From: Fusobacterium sp.
GTDB taxonomy: Bacteria > Fusobacteriota > Fusobacteriia > Fusobacteriales > Fusobacteriaceae
Direction: 5' to 3'
NCBI GenBank assembly: GCA_020024855.1
Contig: JAHHTB010000123.1
Span: 1 to 5,852, forward strand
Length of the DNA: 5,852 bases
In this document: piece after piece, positions 1 through 5,852 of the stretch
Layout of the letters: every line of letters starts with the position of its first letter
Position numbering within the stretch: the first letter of the stretch is position 1
Notes under the pieces: generated by a model
The model's database searches: none
Told to the model about the DNA's origin: nothing
The model's input: the letters and a program-made list of their open reading frames with translations, nothing else
Position numbers and translations under genes: made by a program

Positions 1-1
1 T

Positions 2-55
2 ATTTCTAGAGATACTTATAATCCACATAATAAAATAGTAGCAGTTGGATATTAA
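2..55 (+). CDS. 3' end of an unrecognised gene (partial)
   Basis: An open frame enters from the left edge and ends at TAA (53-55), giving 17 residues that finish with NPHNKIVAVGY. The mixed polar and hydrophobic composition, and a stop lying inside a strong terminator hairpin (32-76), fit the true end of a gene. Too little is visible to name a family. The reading could be chance in so short a stretch, but the terminator placement supports it. Confidence 0.5.
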   Translation: MSRDTYNPHNKIVAVGY

Positions 56-76
56 TTCCATCTACTACTATTTTTT
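32..76. terminator. Bidirectional intrinsic terminator
   Basis: The arms 32-49 and 57-74 pair over 18 positions with two mismatches, around a 7-base loop. On the + strand the stem ends in a T6 run (71-76), right for the partial gene ending at 55. On the - strand it ends in TTTT (35-32), right for the decayed gene whose reading ends at 85. It therefore looks like a shared terminator between two convergent genes. Confidence 0.8.
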
Positions 77-84
77 ATTTATTA

Positions 85-245
85 TTATTGTTCTAAACTT
101 CTAATTTTCTATATATATTCACTTTCTTCTACATCTTTATATTCAAAATTATTTTTATCCTAAAATTTAGTTTCAATTTTTTTACAAAATTATTATATTT
201 TTTAAGTTTTAGATTTGAAATATCTATTTCACAAATACGTTGAAA
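85..245 (-). pseudogene. Possible decayed C-terminal gene remnant, function unknown
   Basis: On the - strand a coherent hydrophilic protein reading appears once small lesions are allowed. It runs from about 245 through EIDISNLKLKKYNNFVKK, shifts frame in an A7 run (177-183), and continues as NNFEYKDVEESEYI and KIRSLEQ to TAA at 85-87. Two TAG codons interrupt the second part (160-162 and 109-111). The charged composition is unlike random AT-rich sequence. The end lies next to the shared terminator, in a natural position for a convergent gene. No family is recognised. Further upstream (246-480), only scattered fragments with several stops can be read, so the left half of the gene is lost or never existed. 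The call rests on composition and position only. Confidence 0.4.
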
Positions 246-500
246 ATAAAATATCGAAAGAAAGTACCTAAAATAATATTATTCGAATGTCAGAAATAGA
301 TAGTATTAGAAACTCTCTCTCATAAAGAAAAGTATACTACAAAAATATATAATAATTTTCAAATAAATCCATTGAAATAATTTTGGCTAAACTAACCTTT
401 AAAATTATATATAGTAGTTTACAAAATCTGCAGTACTAAAAGTATGTTTATTTCAATAACTTATGACATGTTTTTTACTAAGCTGCAATAGGTATTTTTA
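246..500. other. AT-rich spacer without a recognisable gene
   Basis: Both strands are broken by frequent stops. On the - strand, short fragments such as MDLFENYYIF (near 345-370) and YEREFLILSISDIR (near 284-325) could be older parts of the decayed gene that ends at 85, but they cannot be joined into a frame without many assumptions. No tRNA, repeat array, riboswitch-like fold or good promoter was seen. Confidence 0.5.
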
Positions 501-503
501 TAT

Positions 504-544
504 AAAAAATAAGCTAAACCATAAAATATATAGTTTAACTTATT
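504..544 (-). terminator. Terminator of the tRNA operon
   Basis: The arms 508-519 and 533-544 form a 12-pair stem with one G-U wobble on the transcribed - strand and a 13-base loop. It is followed by a T run (509-504 read on the - strand, partly within the stem). The stem begins at the last base of the tRNA-Arg CCA end, so the tRNA 3' end and the terminator abut. It should also stop any readthrough from the protease gene upstream. Confidence 0.75.
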
Positions 545-620
545 GGTGCATCTGGAGGGATTCGAACCCCCGACCTTTCGGTTCGTAGCCGAACGCTCTA
601 TCCAGCTAAGCTACAAATGC
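544..620 (-). tRNA. tRNA-Arg (anticodon ACG)
   Basis: This is a 77-base tRNA with an encoded CCA end (546-544). The acceptor stem GCATTTG/CAGATGC carries one T-G wobble, and the D stem is GCTT/GAGC. The anticodon stem TTCGG/CCGAA holds the loop CTACGAA, giving anticodon ACG. The variable loop is 5 bases, and the T stem GGGGG/CCCTC holds the loop TTCGAAT. The A34 of ACG is normally deaminated to inosine by TadA, which lets this tRNA read CGU, CGC and CGA. It is the second gene of a two-tRNA unit. Confidence 0.97.
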
Positions 621-652
621 ATATTATAATTTTATTGTTATCTTTTCTCTAA

Positions 653-670
653 TTATCTAAAACTAGATAA
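653..670. other. Small hairpin between the two tRNAs
   Basis: TTATCTA (653-659) and TAGATAA (664-670) form a perfect 7-pair stem with a 4-base loop. It sits 6 bases beyond the CCA end of tRNA-Pro. On the transcribed - strand the T run comes before the stem rather than after it, so this is not a terminator. It may help separate the two tRNAs during processing of the joint transcript, or be chance. Confidence 0.3.
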
Positions 671-676
671 AAAAAA

Positions 677-752
677 TGGTCGAGGTGACAGGGATCGAAC
701 CTGCGACCTCATGGTCCCAAACCACGCGCGCTACCAACTGCGCTACACCTCG
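677..752 (-). tRNA. tRNA-Pro (anticodon TGG)
   Basis: This is a 76-base tRNA with an encoded CCA end (679-677). The acceptor stem CGAGGTG pairs with CACCTCG. The anticodon stem CGTGG/CCATG holds the loop TTTGGGA, giving anticodon TGG. The T arm has stem GCAGG/CCTGT around loop TTCGATC. U34 in this anticodon generally allows reading of all or most proline codons, so it is the main proline tRNA in many low-GC bacteria. It is the first gene of the pair and lies 56 bases ahead of tRNA-Arg. Confidence 0.97.
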
Positions 753-779
753 AATAGTATTTTTATAAACTACCTAATC

Positions 780-840
780 AATATACCACATTTTTTTTAC
801 TTTTGCAACTATTTTTTTGATTTTTTTTATTTTTAGATAT
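780..840 (-). promoter_or_regulatory. Promoter of the tRNA-Pro/tRNA-Arg unit, with A-tracts
   Basis: On the - strand there is a -35 box TTGCAA (808-803), a 17-base spacer, and a -10 box TATATT (785-780) with an extended TGG just before it. Transcription should begin near 773, about 20 bases ahead of tRNA-Pro. Directly upstream (809-840) are several A runs on this strand, resembling an UP element of the kind that strengthens stable RNA promoters. This is the best-formed promoter in the window. Confidence 0.75.
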
Positions 841-898
841 TATTTTATTGAAATATCGTAAATTTTAATTTTTTAATAAACTTTTTTAATCAATCATT

Positions 899-2020
899 TT
901 ATTTCTTTGTCAATAAAATTGTTTTTACATATGCTCTATTATTCTTGATAAATTTTACTTTAATATTATCGCCTATATTCTTTTCATATATATATTCTCT
1001 TAATTCAGACATTTTATTTATTGTTTTTCCATCTATTTCTATTAAAATATCTCCTTTTTCAACTCCTGCAATTTCTGCAGGGGAATTTTTTACAACTTTT
1101 TCAACATAAATTCCTTTTTCTAAATTTTCATTTTTTCCTAATTCTTTATTTATATATGGGATAATACTTTTATCATAAGCAAATATTCCTAAAGTAGCAG
1201 CATTAAATTCTCCATCAACTTTTAACTTTTTTATAATAGGCTTTATTATGTTTATTGGTACAGCAAAACCTATACCCTCTGCTGAAGTTATTTTTACTGA
1301 ATTAATCCCTATAACATTTCCATCTTTGTCAATTAATGGTCCACCGCTATTCCCCGGATTTATCGTTGCATCTGTTTGAATTAAATCTTCCATATAATAA
1401 GTTTTTTCTATTTCTTCTAGTTTTATAGTTCTATTTAAACCACTAACAATTCCTTTTGTTACTGTTCTTTGAAATTCAAAACCTATTGGATTTCCAACTG
1501 CATAAACTTCCTGAGCCACATTTATTTTCTCTGAGTCTCCTAATTTCAAATATTTTAAATCTTTTGCATTTATTTTTATTATACTTAAATCTAAATCCTC
1601 ATCTGCCCATACTACCTTTGCCGTAAAATCTCTTCCATCTTCTAATGTAACATAACAAGTACTATTTTTTTCGCCTGATACATGGTAATTAGAAACAATA
1701 TATCCATCTTCAGAAACAACAAATCCAGTACCTAAGCCTAAGTTTTTAATACTATCTTTTAAAAAAATAGTGTTTCCTTTTTCCTTAATCTTTGATATTC
1801 CTACAACAGCTCTATTAACATCATTAATTATCTCAGATATATTTTTCTCGTTGGCAATTTCACTATTGCTAACCATTGTTTCTGCTTTATAATTGCTTTC
1901 AAATTCTTTCTCTGCCATTATTGATATATAAACACTATATGCCAATATCATAAAGCAAATAATTAACAATATTATTGCTATTACTTCTAAAGTTTTTATT
2001 ATTTTATTTCCAATTTTCAA
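899..2020 (-). CDS. htrA: HtrA/DegP-type membrane-anchored serine protease with one PDZ domain
   Basis: The 373-residue product matches the usual length of Firmicute HtrA proteins, which degrade misfolded proteins at the outer face of the membrane. An N-terminal membrane helix lies at about residues 8-35. The trypsin-like domain (about 60-262) has the full triad: His113 in NYHVSG, Asp144 in EDLDLSII, and Ser225 in TINPGNSGGPL. One PDZ domain follows (about 276-371), with the ligand-loop-like LGIF near 277 and SPAEIAGVEKGDIL near 313. The start codon is TTG (2018-2020): an in-frame TGA lies two codons upstream, and GGTGAT (2031-2026) is an exact match to the extended Shine-Dalgarno sequence. 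The gene diverges from the acyl-CoA ligase. No terminator is visible before the tRNA promoter, so it may read through the tRNA pair. The protein class is certain; assignment to a particular HtrA paralogue is not possible. Confidence 0.95.
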   Translation of the reverse strand: MKIGNKIIKTLEVIAIILLIICFMILAYSVYISIMAEKEFESNYKAETMVSNSEIANEKNISEIINDVNRAVVGISKIKEKGNTIFLKDSIKNLGLGTGFVVSEDGYIVSNYHVSGEKNSTCYVTLEDGRDFTAKVVWADEDLDLSIIKINAKDLKYLKLGDSEKINVAQEVYAVGNPIGFEFQRTVTKGIVSGLNRTIKLEEIEKTYYMEDLIQTDATINPGNSGGPLIDKDGNVIGINSVKITSAEGIGFAVPINIIKPIIKKLKVDGEFNAATLGIFAYDKSIIPYINKELGKNENLEKGIYVEKVVKNSPAEIAGVEKGDILIEIDGKTINKMSELREYIYEKNIGDNIKVKFIKNNRAYVKTILLTKK

Positions 2021-2025
2021 ATTTC

Positions 2026-2031
2026 ATCACC
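2026..2031 (-). promoter_or_regulatory. Ribosome binding site that fixes the TTG start of htrA
   Basis: GGTGAT on the - strand matches the right part of the consensus AGGAGGTGATCC and sits 5 bases before TTG. The ATG overlapping this site (2027-2025) is out of frame and opens only a 7-codon peptide, so TTG is the only start that fits the protease. Confidence 0.7.
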
Positions 2032-2087
2032 AATTATATTTTTACCTATTTTTAACTTTTTAAACATAATTTATTGCTTATTTTCTC

Positions 2088-2116
2088 TTGCAAAAAAATT
2101 TATAAAATGCTAAAAT
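2088..2116 (+). promoter_or_regulatory. Promoter of the acyl-CoA ligase gene
   Basis: The -35 box is TTGCAA (2088-2093), followed by a 17-base spacer and the -10 box TAAAAT (2111-2116), preceded by an extended TGC (2108-2110). Transcription should start near 2122-2123, leaving a leader of about 13 bases with the AGGAG site (2123-2127) almost at its 5' end. The same box order and spacing are found at the tRNA promoter. A convincing promoter for the divergent protease was not found in the same gap. Confidence 0.65.
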
Positions 2117-2135
2117 ACTTTTAGGAGTAATAAAG

Positions 2136-3836
2136 ATGAAAAAAAATAAAATATATACAGAAAAACCAGTTAGCAATTTTAGAGATGTAATTTCATATTG
2201 TTCAAAAAAATATGGTTCTAGAACTGCCTTTACTATAAAAAACAAAAATAAAAAATTAAACGATATCTCTTTTATCGACTTCGAAAATAATATAAAAGAG
2301 CTTGGATCAGCTTTGCTTGATTTAGGCTTAGAAAACAAGAAAATAGCTATAATTGCGCCTGACAGATATGAATGGTGCTGTAGCTATTTTGCCATTTCTA
2401 CGGCTAATTCTATCGTTGTACCTTTAGATTATTTGTTACCTAAAGTAGAAATGACTAGATTAATAATCGAAAGTAAAGTAGATTCTATAATATTTGATAA
2501 AAAATATTTAAATTGGATTAAAGAATTATTTGAAAGTAACAAATCTAATTTAAAAACATTAATTTGTATGGATTCTACTAATGAAAATGATAATATTTTT
2601 TCCTTTTCTAGTTTGTTAGAAAGAGGAAAAAAACTTTTAGCTACTAATTCTTCTAAATATAATTTAGTTAAAGTAGATAATAGCGCTTTATCAGTTTTAA
2701 TTTATACTTCTGGAACAACAAGTAACCCTAAGGCTGTAATGCTTTCTCAAAATAATATTTGTTCTAATTTATCTGCCATGACAACTTTAATTGATGCAAA
2801 GCCAAATGACAGTATATTAGTATTTTTGCCTCTACACCATACGCTTGCTTGTCTTGCTAGTTTTTTATTTTGCTATTATCAAGGATTTAGAATTTGTTTT
2901 GCAGATAGCATTAAAGATATTGCAAAAAATTTGGTAGAATATAAAATAAGCGGTTTAGTTTGTGTTCCGGCAGTATTGGATATAATGTATAAAAAAATAA
3001 TTAAAGAAATTAAAAAATCTGGGAAATATATTCCTTTTAAAATATTATGCAAAATATCTAATTTTTTATTGTTCTTTCATATCGATTTAAGAAGAAAATT
3101 TTTCAAAGAAATATTAGATAGTCTTGGTGGAAATATGCGAACTATTATATATGGCTCTGCTTCTTCTGATAAAAAGATTATACATTTCTTTAATACTATT
3201 GGAATTATAATGATACAAGGATATGGTTTAACTGAAACTTCACCAGTTATTTCATGTGAAAATGATAAATATCATAAAGAAAATGGTTCTTCTGGATTTC
3301 CTTTATATAATATAAATGTAAAAATAGATAATCCTGATGAAACTGGAATTGGTGAAATTTTAGTAAAAGGGCCAAATGTTATGCTAGGTTATTACAATAA
3401 TCCTGAAGCAACCAAAAATTCTTTTAAAGATGGATGGTTTTGTACAGGTGATTTAGGAAAATTCAATAAAGACGGCTCTTTATTTATAACTGGAAGAAAA
3501 AAAGATTTAATCGTTTTAAGCAATGGAAAAAAAGTTTTCCCTGAAGAGTTAGAAGCTCTTTTAAATAAATCAGATTTAATAGAGGAAAGTATGGTTTATG
3601 AACAAGAAGATAAAGTTTGTGCAAAAATTGTATATTCAGAAGATAATCCACTATTAAAAAATTTAACTGAACCTGAATTGTATAAAAATATAGATTCAGT
3701 GATAAAATCAATTAATAAAAACTTACCTTTATATAAATATATTAAAAAATTTATTATAACAAAAGAACCTTTAATAAAAACTACTACTAATAAAATTAAA
3801 AGGCATGATGAACTAAAAAAAATATTAGAAAAATAG
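2136..3836 (+). CDS. AMP-forming long-chain fatty acyl-CoA ligase family protein
   Basis: The 566-residue product is a complete ANL-superfamily adenylating enzyme. Such enzymes activate a carboxylic acid with ATP to an acyl-adenylate and pass it to CoA or a carrier protein. The core motifs are present in order: the phosphate loop YTSGTTSNPKAVMLS (190-204, with Ser where Gly is usual after TT), LPLHHTL (231-237), QGYGLTETSP (361-370, Glu367), TGDL (437-440), GRKKDL (453-458), and the C-terminal lysine motif TNKIKR (551-556, probable catalytic Lys553). The stretch around 300-370 (LRRKFF, GGNMRTIIYG) is typical of fatty acyl-CoA synthetases rather than amino acid adenylation domains. ATG 2136 has AGGAG 8 bases upstream. 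The NRPS remnant follows at once, in the same frame, so the ligase may once have supplied the fatty acid for a lipopeptide. That role, and CoA versus carrier protein as acceptor, are inference. Confidence 0.9.
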   Translation: MKKNKIYTEKPVSNFRDVISYCSKKYGSRTAFTIKNKNKKLNDISFIDFENNIKELGSALLDLGLENKKIAIIAPDRYEWCCSYFAISTANSIVVPLDYLLPKVEMTRLIIESKVDSIIFDKKYLNWIKELFESNKSNLKTLICMDSTNENDNIFSFSSLLERGKKLLATNSSKYNLVKVDNSALSVLIYTSGTTSNPKAVMLSQNNICSNLSAMTTLIDAKPNDSILVFLPLHHTLACLASFLFCYYQGFRICFADSIKDIAKNLVEYKISGLVCVPAVLDIMYKKIIKEIKKSGKYIPFKILCKISNFLLFFHIDLRRKFFKEILDSLGGNMRTIIYGSASSDKKIIHFFNTIGIIMIQGYGLTETSPVISCENDKYHKENGSSGFPLYNINVKIDNPDETGIGEILVKGPNVMLGYYNNPEATKNSFKDGWFCTGDLGKFNKDGSLFITGRKKDLIVLSNGKKVFPEELEALLNKSDLIEESMVYEQEDKVCAKIVYSEDNPLLKNLTEPELYKNIDSVIKSINKNLPLYKYIKKFIITKEPLIKTTTNKIKRHDELKKILEK

Positions 3837-4699
3837 TCGAGGTATATTAGGGACATAAAATTATATGAAGTTAAGAATTTATCTAGTACAAATGAAATTA
3901 ATATTGGCAATACTATTAGTAATACTAAAACTTATATTTTAGATAATAATCTTAACCTTTCTCCTATTGGAGTTCCTGGAACTTTATATTTAGTAGAAGC
4001 TGGTGTTTCTAAAGGATATCTAAATAGAGATGATTTAGATTTAACTAAGGAAGATTTACCCTTTTTGAATAATATCATTTCCTATGTAATTAATAGTGCC
4101 GCAATATTTTTAAACATTATGGAAATTATCTAAAGTTTAAAAATATTAATGTTAACTCAGTAAAAGTATTAATTGATTTTTGTGAAAAATACAATAAAAG
4201 ATTAATTCAAATATCTACTCTTACTGTTTCTGGAAATACTTTAACTGATATTGCAAATAATCCGTATAATCTTTCTTCAGATACTACTTTTTATAAAAAA
4301 TACTTGTATATAGATCAGTCATTAGAAAACGTTTACATCCGTAGTAATTTTGAGGCAGTTAAATTAATTTTAGAAGAAATAGCAAAAAATAAATTAAGTG
4401 CTTTAATTTTAAGAATTGGAAATATTACAAATAGATTAAAAACATTAATGAATTTAAGAACAATTCCTACTTATCTTCTAAATAATTATATAGAGTTCAG
4501 TCCTTTTGATAAAGTAGCCGAAGCAATTATAAAAAGTATTGAAAATTGTCCTAATAATGTCTCTATCCTACATATATACAATCCTAATCATGTATATATT
4601 AATAAGTTTATTACTATGTTACCAAACAATATCAAAATTAATATAATTTCTGATTTAGAATTTTCTAATTTTATAAAAAAACATTTAAGGAGATTTAAA
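3837..4699 (+). pseudogene. Decayed NRPS remnant: adenylation domain fragment joined to thioester-reductase fragment
   Basis: The first reading (about 3837-4109) carries the late adenylation-domain signature: NIGNTISNTKTYILD (3900-3944), then SPIGVPGTLYL and AGVSKGYLNR (ending 4028). It continues without a break into a reductase stretch, ISYVINSAA (4077-4103). At the T5 run 4107-4111 the frame shifts by two bases. The second reading then gives KHYGNYLKFKNINVNS, DFCEKYNKRLIQISTL and TVSGN (catalytic-region Ser/Thr), DQSLENVYIRSNFEA, ILRIGNITNR, YIEFSPFDKVAEAI and HIYNPNHVYI. This pattern is characteristic of the NADPH-dependent reductase domain that releases peptides as aldehydes or alcohols. 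Missing are the first half and A7-A10 motifs of the adenylation domain, the carrier domain and the reductase GxxGxxG nucleotide motif. The YxxxK lysine is Asn (4346-4348), and about 20 residues seem deleted after NITNR (4435). No start codon or ribosome site is visible. Loss of function is nearly certain. Confidence 0.88.
4687..4692 (+). promoter_or_regulatory. Ribosome binding site of the sensor kinase
   Basis: AAGGAG lies 7 bases before ATG 4700, an ideal spacing. It decides the start, because the frame stays open far upstream through the reductase remnant. The site itself is read as Arg codons of that remnant. Confidence 0.8.
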
Positions 4700-5852
4700 A
4701 TGAATATTCATCTTATTTTATTGATACTATCCACAATTATGACATTTATATTATTTTTATGGATACTAAAAATTAAAACAAAAAATGCATTAAAATCTAT
4801 GTTTATTATTAATCTGATTTTAGTATTTATATGGAACATTTCACTAATTGGGCAATTATTATTCTCTGAAAAGCTAGATATTGATCCTATATATTTTTAT
4901 TATATTACATATATAGGTGTTTGTTTTTTACCAGTATCTATGTTTTTTACAGTTTTACTATTTTCAAATACTAAAATAACATTTAAGAAGACTTATTTTC
5001 TTTTGTTTATAATACCAATATTGTCAATTTTATTATTATGGACAAACAATATGCATCATTTATTTTACAAAAATTACTCTGTAACCCTTTCGCAAAACTC
5101 ATATGGTCCATATTTTTACATACATTTTGGCTATACTATTTCTTTATTTATTATTTCTTTAATAATACTATTGAAATACTCTATAAAAAATTCAGGTTTT
5201 TTTTCAAAACAAGCAATATTGATTACAATTGGTTCTTTTCTACCTTTAATAATCAATATATTAGGAGTTCTTGATATAATTCCTATGTCAATATATGTTA
5301 CTCCTATTACATTTACTTTTACTATTATACTTATTGGTCTTGCAATTTTTAAATTCCACTTTTTAAAAATTGCTCCAATTTCTCTACAAAAAATTGTAGA
5401 TAGAATTTCCGATGGTTATATAATATTAGACGAAAACAATACCATTACTGATTTTAATAATACTTTTTTAAAAATGTTTAACTTTGCTCCAGAATATGTA
5501 AGAGGTATTAATTTATTCACTCTAATAGAAGAGAATCCATTCTTTAATATTGATTCTAATGATTTTAAAAAATATATAACCAAAGCTAAACATACTTCTG
5601 AAACATTTAAATTTTCAAAAAAAATTATTGATAAAGAAAAATATTTCAATATTGAAATAAATAGTATTCAAAATGATAATTCCTTTTTGGGAATCATTGT
5701 TTTATTCAAAGATACTACTCAACATATATTAGATATGAAAACTATAAAAAATAATCAATATATGTTAATGGAGAAAGAACGTCTGGCTTCTCTTGGGCAA
5801 TTAATAGGAGGAATTTCTCACAACTTAAAAACTCCTATTATGTCTATATCTG
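4700..5852 (+). CDS. Sensor histidine kinase with 7TM, PAS and HisKA-like domains (partial)
   Basis: This is the N-terminal part (384 residues) of a membrane sensor kinase that runs off the right edge. Residues 1 to about 222 hold about seven hydrophobic helices (near 4-24, 34-54, 66-89, 98-115, 138-160, 169-192 and 196-218). The loop TNNMHHLFYKNYS (115-127) is typical of the N-terminal 7TM region of histidine kinases (Pfam HisKA_7TM type). A PAS-like domain follows (about 230-345: RISDGYIILDENNTITDFNN, later GIIVLFKDTT). Then comes the dimerisation helix with the phospho-acceptor box ASLGQLIGGISHNLKTPI, His374. It should autophosphorylate on His374 and pass phosphate to a response regulator not seen here; the ATP-binding domain is expected beyond the edge. 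The signal is unknown. ATG 4700 is chosen for its strong ribosome site. The frame is open upstream to 4097. It may be transcribed from the ligase promoter or from a promoter inside the remnant. Confidence 0.92.
   Translation, partial: MNIHLILLILSTIMTFILFLWILKIKTKNALKSMFIINLILVFIWNISLIGQLLFSEKLDIDPIYFYYITYIGVCFLPVSMFFTVLLFSNTKITFKKTYFLLFIIPILSILLLWTNNMHHLFYKNYSVTLSQNSYGPYFYIHFGYTISLFIISLIILLKYSIKNSGFFSKQAILITIGSFLPLIINILGVLDIIPMSIYVTPITFTFTIILIGLAIFKFHFLKIAPISLQKIVDRISDGYIILDENNTITDFNNTFLKMFNFAPEYVRGINLFTLIEENPFFNIDSNDFKKYITKAKHTSETFKFSKKIIDKEKYFNIEINSIQNDNSFLGIIVLFKDTTQHILDMKTIKNNQYMLMEKERLASLGQLIGGISHNLKTPIMSIS

Noticed and set aside
841..898. Terminator after htrA
   Set aside because: Only short, weak inverted matches were found, with no stable stem followed by a T run on the - strand.
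2004..2027. ATG next to the htrA ribosome site opening a 7-codon peptide
   Set aside because: It overlaps the TTG start in another frame and ends almost at once; the protease frame explains the ribosome site.
2033..2038. Perfect TATAAT on the - strand ahead of htrA
   Set aside because: Transcription would start inside the ribosome site near 2026, and no -35 box lies 16-18 bases upstream. The TTGCAA at 2088-2093 can also be read on this strand, but gives only a poor -10 box. I leave the htrA promoter unassigned.
2078..2338. 86-codon open frame on the - strand
   Set aside because: It lies over the start of the well-supported ligase gene and its promoter, has no ribosome site, and its Phe-rich product reflects A-rich DNA read backwards.
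3484..3910. Two overlapping - strand open frames at 3484-3711 and 3596-3910
   Set aside because: Both are antisense to the ligase C-terminus and the NRPS remnant, and their Leu, Phe and Ile rich products show no domain motif.
4104..4133. Programmed ribosomal frameshift in the NRPS remnant
   Set aside because: The remnant lacks a start codon, a carrier domain and the nucleotide motif, so there is no functional product to make by frameshifting.
5038..5274. 78-codon + strand open frame
   Set aside because: It is an out-of-frame reading within the kinase 7TM region, and the kinase frame there is continuous and has clear family features.
5416..5649. 77-codon - strand open frame
   Set aside because: It is antisense to the kinase PAS region with no start signal or recognisable domain.

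Overview
The window is very AT-rich, with AT-biased codon choice. It has GGAGG-type ribosome binding sites, tRNA genes with encoded CCA ends, a one-PDZ membrane-anchored HtrA protease and a seven-helix sensor kinase. Together these point to a low-GC Firmicute, most likely a Clostridia-type bacterium. This is a judgement from gene content, not a species call.

Layout, left to right. Positions 2-55 hold the last 17 codons of an unrecognised + strand gene. Its stop lies inside a strong hairpin (32-76) that can terminate transcription from both sides. From 85 to about 245 on the - strand lies what looks like the worn-out C-terminal part of a second, convergent gene; from 246 to about 500 I see nothing convincing. 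Next is a - strand tRNA pair, tRNA-Pro(TGG) then tRNA-Arg(ACG), with a well-formed promoter (780-808) and a terminator (504-544). The htrA-like protease gene (899-2020, - strand, TTG start) lies upstream of the pair, and a promoter-bearing gap of about 115 bases separates it from the divergent + strand genes.

On the + strand are a complete long-chain fatty acyl-CoA ligase-type gene (2136-3836), a decayed nonribosomal peptide synthetase (NRPS) remnant (3837-4699), and a 7TM-PAS histidine kinase that runs off the right edge (from 4700). No terminator is visible between these three, so the kinase may be carried on the ligase transcript.

The main discovery is the NRPS remnant. Part of an adenylation domain is joined in frame to part of a terminal thioester-reductase domain. 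The rest of the adenylation domain, the carrier domain and the reductase NADPH-binding motif are all missing. One frameshift sits in a T5 run, the reductase YxxxK lysine is Asn, and the reductase frame runs without a stop straight into the kinase gene. The remnant also begins in the same frame as the ligase, right after its TAG stop. I infer that an acyl ligase plus NRPS-reductase pathway (a lipopeptide aldehyde or cyclised imine type of product) once stood here and collapsed by deletion, leaving the ligase and a sensor kinase intact. No complete new system is present.
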